From assembly GCF_014203735.1 (NCBI RefSeq), contig NZ_JACHJQ010000010.1:248001-312000 (forward strand): a stretch of DNA of 64,000 bases. The letters run 5' to 3'. The notes below the pieces were generated by a model. That model had not been told where the DNA came from. It saw only the letters and a list, made by a program, of their open reading frames with translations, and searched no databases. The translations under genes were made by a program, and so were the position numbers. Of this stretch, positions 20,476-28,739 are shown piece by piece; position 1 is the stretch's first letter; each line of letters starts with the position of its first letter. Source of the stretch: Actinophytocola algeriensis. GTDB taxonomy: Bacteria; Actinomycetota; Actinomycetes; Mycobacteriales; Pseudonocardiaceae.

Positions 20476-21737
20476 TGCCTCTCCTCGGTGGTTGTCGGGA
20501 TGTGGGTCGTATCGCGGGAAACGAGGGTGCCGCCCGCCGCGACGAGGACGCTGACGAGCACGCAGCCCGCGCCGATCGCCGCGAGCGTCACCGCGCCGGA
20601 GGTGGCCTCGAGCGCGACGCCCGCGACGAACACCGACAGCGGGCGCAGGGCGAACGTCGCGACCTGCGCGGTGGTCGTCACGCGGCCGAGCAGTTCGTCC
20701 GGGGTCAGCTGCGCACGCAACGTCGAGTAGACGACGGTGGCGAACGACTCGCCCACGCCGGCCAGCAACGCCACGAACAGCGTGAGCGGCAACCAGGACG
20801 TGACGGACAGGACGAGCAGCGCCACACCGCCGACGACGGTGCCGCCCACCATCAGGCGGCCGGGTGCGTGCCGCAGGCGCGGCGCGAGCAGTGCGCCCGC
20901 GATCGCGCCCACCGCGTACACGGTGATGATCACGCCGAGCACGCGCGGCGACCACCCGAGGTCCTCGCGGACGAAGAACGTCGCGCAGATGACCACCGGT
21001 GCGGTGAAGAACGTGATCGCCGCCCAGTACATGAGCGTCACCCGCAGCAGGCGGTGCCCGGCGATGAACTGCAGGCCGTCGCGGACCTGCCTGCCCATGG
21101 TGCCCGTGGCACGTTCCGTCGCCATCTGCAGCGGCCGCCGGATGAACACCAGCGTCGCCGCCGACACCGCGAACGTCACCGCGTCGACCCCGAGCGCCGT
21201 CGCGCCGCCCACGGTCGCCACCAGCACACCGGCGAGGCTCGGGCCCGCGACGTAGCCGAGCGCGTTCCCGATCGACAGGGCCGCGTTCGCCTCGCCGAGC
21301 CGGTCCCGGCCGACGAGGGCGGGCACGCACGACAGGCACGCGGCCTCGAACACGACGTACAGGACGCCGATCGGGACGGCGATCGCGTACAGCACCGGCA
21401 GCACCGGCACGCCTGCCACCGCCGCGATCGGCACCAGCGCGATGAGCACGGCCCGCCCCACGTCCGACCACAGCATCATCCGCCTGCGGTCGAAGCGGTC
21501 GGCCCACGCGCCTGCCGGGACGCCGAGCACGAGCATCGGCAGGGCCGACAACATGGCGATGAGGCCCATGTGCAGGCCCGAGCCGGTGAGCACCAGCACC
21601 AGCAGCGGCATGGCGGTCTTGCTCAGCGAGTCGCCGAGCGCGGACGCCCCCTGCCCACTCGCGAACAGCAGGAAGTCGCGGTCGCGCAGCAGGCTCGTGC
21701 CGGTGCGGGGCGCGTCGGCCACTCCGGTGTCAGCCAC
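20472..21737 (-). CDS. MFS transporter (EntS/MFS_3-like exporter)
   Basis: About 421 residues with some twelve hydrophobic helices. The typical MFS loop after TM2 reads [14 protein letters not shown], and further helices follow a central loop around residue 200. The short cytosolic N-terminus ([26 protein letters not shown]) is typical of the MFS_3 group that includes enterobactin exporter EntS and many lipopeptide or siderophore exporters. GTG 21737 lies 2 nt after the cupin stop, and the stop overlaps the MbtH start (GTGA). It is likely the product exporter and self-resistance pump. Confidence 0.92.
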   Translation of the reverse strand: MADTGVADAPRTGTSLLRDRDFLLFASGQGASALGDSLSKTAMPLLVLVLTGSGLHMGLIAMLSALPMLVLGVPAGAWADRFDRRRMMLWSDVGRAVLIALVPIAAVAGVPVLPVLYAIAVPIGVLYVVFEAACLSCVPALVGRDRLGEANAALSIGNALGYVAGPSLAGVLVATVGGATALGVDAVTFAVSAATLVFIRRPLQMATERATGTMGRQVRDGLQFIAGHRLLRVTLMYWAAITFFTAPVVICATFFVREDLGWSPRVLGVIITVYAVGAIAGALLAPRLRHAPGRLMVGGTVVGGVALLVLSVTSWLPLTLFVALLAGVGESFATVVYSTLRAQLTPDELLGRVTTTAQVATFALRPLSVFVAGVALEATSGAVTLAAIGAGCVLVSVLVAAGGTLVSRDTTHIPTTTEERQ

Positions 21738-21739
21738 CG

Positions 21740-22798
21740 CTAGGCCCAGTCGTCCCAGTCTTTCGCGCCCGTGACGTTGCGCAGTCCTCCCTTGGACTTG
21801 AAGTACAGCTGGGCGAGGTAGCGCTCCGGGATGCAGGTGAGCCAGCCCAGCGCGTTGTCCTCGTTGACGATCTGGTGGCTGTAGGAGATCGACGCGTCCA
21901 TGGCCTCGATCGCGTGCCAGTAGCCGCTCGGGACGTACAGCGTCTCGCCGGGGTGCAGCACCGTCTCCTCGACGACCACGTCCCGGAACAGCGGCTGCTT
22001 GTCCAGGTCGGGCTTGCGGTAGTCGACCTGCGCCATGCCGAACTGGCGGCGGAAGGCGCGCGGGTACAGCTTCTTGTGCTGGTCGGGTGACACGAAGTAG
22101 CAGCGCTTCCTGCCGACGACCTGGCACAGGTACGCCGCGGTCTGCATGCCGTCGCTGTGGAACGGCGTGACCGTGCCCTTGCTGCCGACGAACATCACCG
22201 CGGCCATGCGGGAGGAGATCTCACTGCGCGTGGCCTTCTTGCCGCTGCCCCGGTTGAGGAACGTCTTGGCCAGCAACAGGCCGAACAGCTTGGCCGGGTT
22301 GCGCGTCCCGGTCCGCCACTTCGCGGGGAACCGGATGTCGGCCCAGTTCGGCACCAGGTCGGGCAGGTCGTAGTCCTCCTCGAGCTCCGGGTAGTGGTCG
22401 ACCATGCGGTGCACCGGGTACGCGCGCAGGTAGTTCGCCCGGCCGGGCTCCTCGTCGTTCTCGATCTCGTCGAGCAGCTGTTCGAGCTTCATGGCGCGGA
22501 ACTTGCCGACCTGGCCGAGGATCAGCTTGCTGTCGAGGTTCTGGATGTTGGCGTGGATGTCGAGGTCGCCGAAGAACTTCCGGAAGTAGTCGAAGTCCCA
22601 GCGCTCCATCGCCGGCCAGTTGTCCATGAGCCCCGTGATGATCGCCGGACGTCGCTTGTAGACGTACTCGCGGGTGAACTCGTCGGGATCGGGGTTGTGC
22701 AACCGGTCGATCGCGTCGAGCTTGAGCTCCACGTCGGCGAAGAACGTGGGCGGCGGCACGGCGTCGTCCTGGTCCTGTGGGGTGAAGCTGGATGTCAT
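21740..22798 (-). CDS. cupin_8/JmjC-like Fe(II)/2-oxoglutarate dioxygenase
   Basis: A 352-residue protein. The N-terminal region has YVYKRRPAIITG, typical of JmjC-like cupins. The metal facial triad is visible as His-x-Asp in VTPFHSDGMQ and a distal His in PSGYWHAIEAMD. No membrane segment. Such enzymes hydroxylate amino acid side chains or peptides, and in NRPS clusters they can act on carrier-bound residues. A strong GAAGGAGGACGA ribosome site precedes the ATG, 29 bp after the aminotransferase. With the SyrP-like enzyme it gives the cluster two independent hydroxylases. The substrate residue is not evident. Confidence 0.88.
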   Translation of the reverse strand: MTSSFTPQDQDDAVPPPTFFADVELKLDAIDRLHNPDPDEFTREYVYKRRPAIITGLMDNWPAMERWDFDYFRKFFGDLDIHANIQNLDSKLILGQVGKFRAMKLEQLLDEIENDEEPGRANYLRAYPVHRMVDHYPELEEDYDLPDLVPNWADIRFPAKWRTGTRNPAKLFGLLLAKTFLNRGSGKKATRSEISSRMAAVMFVGSKGTVTPFHSDGMQTAAYLCQVVGRKRCYFVSPDQHKKLYPRAFRRQFGMAQVDYRKPDLDKQPLFRDVVVEETVLHPGETLYVPSGYWHAIEAMDASISYSHQIVNEDNALGWLTCIPERYLAQLYFKSKGGLRNVTGAKDWDDWA

Positions 22799-22827
22799 TC
22801 GTCCTCCTTCTCTTGGTGCCCGGGCGA

Positions 22828-24150
22828 TCAGCGGAGACGCACGCGGGAATCTGGTGGCGGCTCGGCGGGGAGCACGGACCGGACCGCGTCACGGATCAGC
22901 TCGCAGCCGGCTCTCAGCACGGCGAGGTCCATGTTCAGCGCGGGCAGCAGCTTGACCACCGCCTTGCCGCGGCCGGTGGACTCCACGACCAGTCCGCGTT
23001 CGAAACAGCGGGACACCACGGCGTTCGCGGCGGCGCGGCCGCCGACGGCGGTGAGGTCGATCCCGGCCGCGTGCCCTTCGCACCGCACCTCGACACCCGG
23101 CAACGGGTTGTCCCGCCAGAAGTCGCGCAGCAGGCGGGCGCCGTCCCGCGCGGTGGCGAGGAACTCCGGGCGCTGCCACAGGTCGAGCGCGGCGCACGCG
23201 GCCACGAAGGCCAACTGGTTGCCGCGGAACGTGCCGGGGTGGTCCCCAGAGTCCCACGAGTCCATGCCCTCGCGGATGAGCAGGATGGACATCGGCAGGC
23301 CGAGACCGCTGATCGACTTCGACACGGTCACGAGGTCGGGCACGATCCCCGCTCGCTCGAAGGAGAAGAAGTCACCGGTGCGGCCGCAGCCCGCCTGGAT
23401 CTCGTCGACGATCAGCACGATCCCGTGCCGGTCGCACAGTTCGCGCAGGGCACGCAGGTCCGCGTCGGGGAACCGGTAGACGCCGCCTTCCATCTGGACG
23501 ACCTCGAGGATCACCGCGGCGGGCAGCTCGACGCCGGACAGGTCGTCGGTGAGCATCCGCTCGATCAGCGCCACCGAGGGGAAACCGCCCTGCGGGCCGA
23601 CCGGGAACGGCACGAACGCCACCTCGTCGAGCGGCACGCCGGCCGCCTTGCGCAGCCCGAGGTCGGCGGTCGCGGCGAGGCTGCCGCGGCTCACCCCGTG
23701 GTAGGCCCCGGAGAACGCGATCACCTTCGCGCGGCCGGTGTGCTTGCGCGCGAGCTTGAGAGCCGCCTCGACGGCGTCGGTGCCGGTGCTGCCACAGAAC
23801 TGCACGCGGTGCGACAGCCCTCGGGGTTCGAGGACCTCCTGACCGAAGCGTTCGAGGAAGTCACGTTTGGCCGGTGTATAGCAGTCCAGCGCGTGCACCA
23901 GCCCGTCGCGCTCGAGGTGGTCGATCACCCGGCGCCGGATGTGCTCGTGGTTGTGCCCGTAGTTGAGCGCGCCCGCCCCGCAGAAGAAGTCGACGTACTC
24001 CACGCCGTCCTCGGCGAAAATCGTCGAACCCCGCGCGGCGGCGAACACCGCGGGGAACGCGCGGCAGTAGGACCGCACGACGGACTCGCGTTCCTCGAAC
24101 GCGCCGAGCGGGTCAGTGGTCGGGGCTGCCACGGCCACCAGTTCGGTCAT
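22828..24150 (-). CDS. class III aminotransferase, diaminobutyrate-2-oxoglutarate type (EctB/DABA-AT-like)
   Basis: A 440-residue PLP enzyme. It shows the EctB/DABA-aminotransferase pattern: ESxVRSYCRAFPAVF at the N-terminus, FFCGAGALNYGHNH, CGSTGTDAVEAALKLARK, AYHGVSRGSLA, VDEIQAGCGRTG and PLP lysine in TVSKSISGLGLPMS. The family makes L-2,4-diaminobutyrate from aspartate semialdehyde. No ectoine genes (ectA, ectC) are adjacent, so it probably serves the NRPS by supplying Dab or a related diamino acid. The start overlaps the stop of the preceding NRPS by 4 nt. Confidence 0.92.
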   Translation of the reverse strand: MTELVAVAAPTTDPLGAFEERESVVRSYCRAFPAVFAAARGSTIFAEDGVEYVDFFCGAGALNYGHNHEHIRRRVIDHLERDGLVHALDCYTPAKRDFLERFGQEVLEPRGLSHRVQFCGSTGTDAVEAALKLARKHTGRAKVIAFSGAYHGVSRGSLAATADLGLRKAAGVPLDEVAFVPFPVGPQGGFPSVALIERMLTDDLSGVELPAAVILEVVQMEGGVYRFPDADLRALRELCDRHGIVLIVDEIQAGCGRTGDFFSFERAGIVPDLVTVSKSISGLGLPMSILLIREGMDSWDSGDHPGTFRGNQLAFVAACAALDLWQRPEFLATARDGARLLRDFWRDNPLPGVEVRCEGHAAGIDLTAVGGRAAANAVVSRCFERGLVVESTGRGKAVVKLLPALNMDLAVLRAGCELIRDAVRSVLPAEPPPDSRVRLR

Positions 24151-27100
24151 CGGTGATCTCCCATTCTCCTGCGCGGGATCCCGGCGGGGTCGCCCGCGCC
24201 CGCCTCCGCGATCGAGCCGAGCACGGCGAGGTAGTCGTCGAGCAACCGCTCGGCCTCCCCGTCACGCAGGCGGTCGGCGTAGTAGGACAGGACGACCCGG
24301 GGCCGTTCGTCGTCGGTGACGTCGAGCCGCAGCGAGAACTCGGTCTGGTTGCGGGTGCCGTCCGGTTCCCCGGCCCCCGCGTCGCCGTCGGCGGCGGCGT
24401 CGGCGGACTGCTGTGCCCGCAACGCCGCCGACACCGGGTAGTTGGCGACCACGACGACCGAGTCGAACAGCGGGCCGTCACCGGTACCCATGCGCTGCAC
24501 CGTGCCCGTGTCGACCGCGGCGTGTTCGGCGCCCTCGACCCGCGCGAGCTGGAACCGGTCGAACAGCGCGGTCAGCGACTCGCCCGCGTCGACCGCGACC
24601 CGCACCGGGAGCGCGGCGACGAACATGCCGACCGCTCGTTCGACGCCGTCGACGGCGAAGTCGCGGCCTGCCGACACGATCCCGACCGTCACGTCGGCGC
24701 GTGCCAGCCGCTCGGACACCAGCAGCGCCCAGGCGGCGCACACGACCGTCGAGAACGTGTGCCCGTGCTCTGCCGCGCGGGCACGCAACCCTTCCCCGGT
24801 CTCGGGGTCGAGCCGTGCGGCCCGGCGGCGGAACCGGGACGGCCCGTGTGTGCCGGGCGCGGCCGCGAGCCGGGACGGGCTCGCACCACTGAGCTGGCCG
24901 CGCCAGAAGGCGGCGTCCGCGACCGGGTCCGCGTCGTCGCCGAGCGTGCCGACCACCGGGACCTCCGGCAGTTCGGCCTGCCCGCCCGTGACGGCGGCGA
25001 GGTACAGGGCCAGCAGTTCGTCCAGCAGCACCAGGTTCGACCAGCCGTCTGCCAGCAGGTAGCTCTGGACCTGGCCCATCCACCACGAGTCCGGCCCGCG
25101 CACGAGCCACACCCGCCACAGGGGTGCCACCGCGACGTCGACGGGTTCTGCGCGCACGGTCTCCATGAGGTCGACCAGGTCGTCGGCGGCCGAGGGCCGG
25201 TCCCGCCAGTCGAGCACGTCGATCAGCGGCGTCACCTCGTCGGCGACGACGCGGCGCCAGCCGTCACCGGCCCTGCGGAAGGTCGTGCGCAGCGCGGGGT
25301 GCCGGTCGCACAGCAGGCGCCACGCGGTGACGAAGCACCCGGGGTCCACCTCGAACGGAAGCTGGGTCGTCGACTGCATCCGGTACAGGCCGGGCACCCA
25401 CGCCTCGTCGAGCACCGTCAGCATGTGGTGCTGGGTCGGTGTCACCGCGTCGGCGTCGGCAGGCGCGGCGGCCACCGCGGCGCCGGACGTGCCGGCCTCG
25501 TCGAGTGCCGCCGCGAGTGCCTCGACCGTCTGGTGCGCGAACACCATGCGCGGCGTGATCGCCAGCCCCGCGCGGCGCGCCGCGCTCGCCATCCGGATGA
25601 CCGCGATGGAGTTGCCGCCGAGGGTGAAGAAGTTGACGTCGACCGGGACGTCGTCGGTGGCCAGCGCGGCGCGCCACAGTTCGACGAGCCGCCGTTCGGT
25701 CGCGGTCGCGGGACCACGCCCGGCACGGCGTTCCGCCGTCGGCGCGGGCAGCGCCTTGCGGTCGATCTTCCCGTTGTGGGTCAACGGGAACGCGTCCATG
25801 CGGACGAACGCGGCGGGCACCATGTGCTCGGGGAGGCGGACCGCCAGCGCACGCTTCAGCTCGTCGTCGCCAGGACCGTCCGCGTCGGGGGCGACGAGGT
25901 AGGCCACGAGTGTCTTCGCGCCGTCACGCGGGCCGTGGGCCGCGACCAGGACGGCACCACCGCCGAGGAGGTCCCGCAACGCGGCCTCGACCTCACCCGT
26001 CTCCACGCGGTAGCCGTTGATCTTGACCTGGAAGTCGATGCGGCCCAGCAGCTCGAGGTTCCCGTCCGGCAGCCACCGCGCGCGGTCGCCGGTCCGGTAC
26101 AGGCGGGCGCCGGGCACCGCGCCGAACGGGTCGGGCACGAACCGCTCCGCGGTCACCCGCGCCCGGTCGTGGTAGCCCCACCCGACGCCGACGCCGCCGA
26201 GGTACAGCTCGCCAGCGACACCGACCGGCAGCGGGGACAGCGACTGGTCCACCACGTAGGCGGTCTGGTTCGCCATCGGCGCGCCGTACGGGATGCTGCG
26301 CCACCCGGGGTCGAAGCCGTCGATCAGGTAGATCGTCGAGTCCATCGACACCTCGGTCGCGCCGCCCATGCTGACGAGCTGAGCCGCCTCGTCCACCACC
26401 GCGGCGGCACGGCCGGGCAGCGACAGGGGGATCCAGTCACCACCGAGCAGGACCAGCCGGATCGGCAGGCGCGCACCCGGCCGCGCCGCCGCCCTCACCT
26501 CCGCCTCCTCGACCAGCAGCCCGAAGAGGGCGGGCACCGAGTGCCACACGGTCACCCGCTCGCGTTCGACGATCTCGAGCCAGCGGTCCGGCGACCGCTC
26601 GTCCTCGGCGGACGGGAACACGACGGTTGCACCCGCCATCAGGGTGCCGAACACGTCGTAGGCGCTCATGTCGAACGCCAGCGCGGACACCCCGAGGACC
26701 CGGTCCCCCTGGCCGACACCGAAGCGGTCGTTGAAGTCGGTGAAGTTGTTGACGCGCCCGCGGTGGTCGAGCAGGACACCCTTCGGCAGGCCCGTCGACC
26801 CGGACGTGTAGATCAGGTACATCAGGTCGTCCGGTCGCACCGGGACACCGGGCCGCGTGGCCGGGTAGCCCGCCGCGTCCTCCGGATCGAGGACCGTGAC
26901 GTCGTCCGAGGTGATCCGCTCGTCGCGGCCGAGCACGAGCCGCGCGCCGGAGTCGGCCAGCAGCCACCGCAACCGGTCGGCCGGGTACGCGGGATCGAGC
27001 GGCACGTAGCCCGCGCCGGTCTTGGCCACCGCGAGCTGGGCGACGACGAGGTCGATGCCGCGGTCCAGGCAGACACCGACGCGTGCCCCGCGCCCGCAGC

Positions 27101-28739
27101 CCCGGTCCAGCAGCGCGTTGGCGAGCCGGTTGGCGCGCGCGTCCAGCTCGGCGTAGGTGACCGCGCCGTCGCCGCAGACCACCGCGACGGTGTCCGGCGC
27201 GCGGTCCGCCCAGTCCTCGAACAGGCCGTGCGCGGTCCGGTCGCGCGGGAACTCCCGCTCCGTGCGGTTCCACCGGCCGACGACCAGCGCGTGCTCCTCC
27301 GGCGTCAGCAGTGCCAGGTCGCCGGCCCGGCGGGACGGCGACTCGCACATCCCGGTGAGCAGCCGGTGGTAGTGGCCGAGCAACCGGTGCGCGGCGGCCT
27401 CGTCGAGCACCGAGTCGTCGAACTCCAGCGACACCATGACCGCGTCGCCGGTCACCGCGCAGGACAGGTCGAGCGGGAACTTCGCGGTGTTCGAGTGCAG
27501 CTCGGCCGGGGTGAGGGACAGCCCGGGCAGCCGCAGCTCGTGCGCGGGCCCGTTGTTGAACACGAACATCACGTCGAACAGCGGGCTCTCGGCCGTCGAC
27601 CGCCTCGGCGCGAGGCCCTCGACGAGCACGTCGAACGGCACCTGGTGTTCCCGCACCCACAGGGTCCGGTCGGTGGTCCTGGCGAGGACGTCGGTGATCC
27701 GGTCCTCCTGCGCCACGTCCACCATGACCGGCGCCGTGTTGGCGAAGTAGCCGATGAGGCCTTCCGTCTGCCGGTTCCGGTTCGCCATGACCGTGCCGAC
27801 CGCGAACCGGGACGCACCGGCGTACCGGTGCAGGAGCACGGCGAACGCGGTGAGCGCGACGTTGAAGACGGTGGTGCTCCGCGCGGCCGCGAGCCGCTCC
27901 AGCTCCCGGGCCAGCCCCGCGTCCCAGGTGGCGCGGACGCGCTGTCCCGTCTTCGCGGCGCCCCGGTCGCCCGGCGACAGCGCGAGCGGCTGCGCGCCCG
28001 CCATGTGCTCGCGCCACTGGGCGACGAGCCCGTCGTGGTCGGCCGGCTCACCGGCGCGTTCGTGCGCGGCGGCGTCGGCGTAGTCGATCTCCAGCTCCGG
28101 CAGGCGGGACGGTCGTCCGGCGCGGGCCGCGTCGTACAGCTCGGCCAGCTCGCCCAGCAGCACACCGACCGACCACGCGTCGGTCGCGATGTGGTGCACG
28201 ACCAGGACCAGCAGGTGGTCCTCCGGCGTGATGCGCAGGAGCCTGCCGCGCAGCACCGGGCCGGTGCGCAGGTCGATCGAGCCCGCCGCCTCGCGCTGCG
28301 CCGCGGCGAACGCGGCCGCCTCGTCCGCCACCTGCTCGACCGGGAACGCGAGCGGGCGCGGCGGCAGCACGACCTGTTCGAGGCCGCCACCGGTCGCGCC
28401 GGACCGTTCGCGGTACACGGTTCGCAGCACCGCGTGGCGGGTGACGATGCCGTCGATCGCGGTGCGCAGCGCGGTCTCGTCCAGCTCGCCGACCAGCCGC
28501 ACGCCGTAGGGCACGTTGTACAGCGGCTGCCCGTCCGCGAGGGACTCCGACACCCACAGCAGCTCCTGACCGCGGGACAACGGGCAGGGCACCGCCGGGT
28601 CGCGGCGCGGGATCACCCGCGCCGCACCGCGTTCACGGCCGCGGGCCAGCAGCATCGCGGCCAGCAGTTCCCGCTTCGCGCCGGACAGCCCGGACAGGGT
28701 CCGGTGTGAGCTGTGCTGTTCTTGCCCGAGGTCCACCAT
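24147..28739 (-). CDS. NRPS, C-A-PCP-C* with degenerate terminal condensation-like domain
   Basis: A 1530-residue synthetase. C domain (about 50-470, HHIATDAW intact), A domain (about 480-1000), PCP (FFTLGGNS, Ser near 1043) and a second C-like domain (about 1100-1530). In the last domain the catalytic HHxxxDG is replaced by SYLLADG near residue 1224, so ordinary condensation is unlikely. It could be an interface, docking or hydroxylase-recruiting domain. The A domain belongs to the subfamily with GGATE instead of YGPTE, which is common in Cys/Gly-type domains. Its code reads D-M-Y-H-L-G-M-M-D, which I cannot assign. The ATG at 28739 overlaps the stop of the FAAL-NRPS gene by one base, so the two proteins are coupled and probably adjacent in the line. 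No TE or E domain. Confidence 0.94.
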   Translation of the reverse strand: MVDLGQEQHSSHRTLSGLSGAKRELLAAMLLARGRERGAARVIPRRDPAVPCPLSRGQELLWVSESLADGQPLYNVPYGVRLVGELDETALRTAIDGIVTRHAVLRTVYRERSGATGGGLEQVVLPPRPLAFPVEQVADEAAAFAAAQREAAGSIDLRTGPVLRGRLLRITPEDHLLVLVVHHIATDAWSVGVLLGELAELYDAARAGRPSRLPELEIDYADAAAHERAGEPADHDGLVAQWREHMAGAQPLALSPGDRGAAKTGQRVRATWDAGLARELERLAAARSTTVFNVALTAFAVLLHRYAGASRFAVGTVMANRNRQTEGLIGYFANTAPVMVDVAQEDRITDVLARTTDRTLWVREHQVPFDVLVEGLAPRRSTAESPLFDVMFVFNNGPAHELRLPGLSLTPAELHSNTAKFPLDLSCAVTGDAVMVSLEFDDSVLDEAAAHRLLGHYHRLLTGMCESPSRRAGDLALLTPEEHALVVGRWNRTEREFPRDRTAHGLFEDWADRAPDTVAVVCGDGAVTYAELDARANRLANALLDRGCGRGARVGVCLDRGIDLVVAQLAVAKTGAGYVPLDPAYPADRLRWLLADSGARLVLGRDERITSDDVTVLDPEDAAGYPATRPGVPVRPDDLMYLIYTSGSTGLPKGVLLDHRGRVNNFTDFNDRFGVGQGDRVLGVSALAFDMSAYDVFGTLMAGATVVFPSAEDERSPDRWLEIVERERVTVWHSVPALFGLLVEEAEVRAAARPGARLPIRLVLLGGDWIPLSLPGRAAAVVDEAAQLVSMGGATEVSMDSTIYLIDGFDPGWRSIPYGAPMANQTAYVVDQSLSPLPVGVAGELYLGGVGVGWGYHDRARVTAERFVPDPFGAVPGARLYRTGDRARWLPDGNLELLGRIDFQVKINGYRVETGEVEAALRDLLGGGAVLVAAHGPRDGAKTLVAYLVAPDADGPGDDELKRALAVRLPEHMVPAAFVRMDAFPLTHNGKIDRKALPAPTAERRAGRGPATATERRLVELWRAALATDDVPVDVNFFTLGGNSIAVIRMASAARRAGLAITPRMVFAHQTVEALAAALDEAGTSGAAVAAAPADADAVTPTQHHMLTVLDEAWVPGLYRMQSTTQLPFEVDPGCFVTAWRLLCDRHPALRTTFRRAGDGWRRVVADEVTPLIDVLDWRDRPSAADDLVDLMETVRAEPVDVAVAPLWRVWLVRGPDSWWMGQVQSYLLADGWSNLVLLDELLALYLAAVTGGQAELPEVPVVGTLGDDADPVADAAFWRGQLSGASPSRLAAAPGTHGPSRFRRRAARLDPETGEGLRARAAEHGHTFSTVVCAAWALLVSERLARADVTVGIVSAGRDFAVDGVERAVGMFVAALPVRVAVDAGESLTALFDRFQLARVEGAEHAAVDTGTVQRMGTGDGPLFDSVVVVANYPVSAALRAQQSADAAADGDAGAGEPDGTRNQTEFSLRLDVTDDERPRVVLSYYADRLRDGEAERLLDDYLAVLGSIAEAGAGDPAGIPRRRMGDHR

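Noticed and set aside
22828-24150. Ectoine biosynthesis
   Set aside because: The aminotransferase resembles EctB, but no ectA or ectC is present and the gene is coupled to an NRPS.
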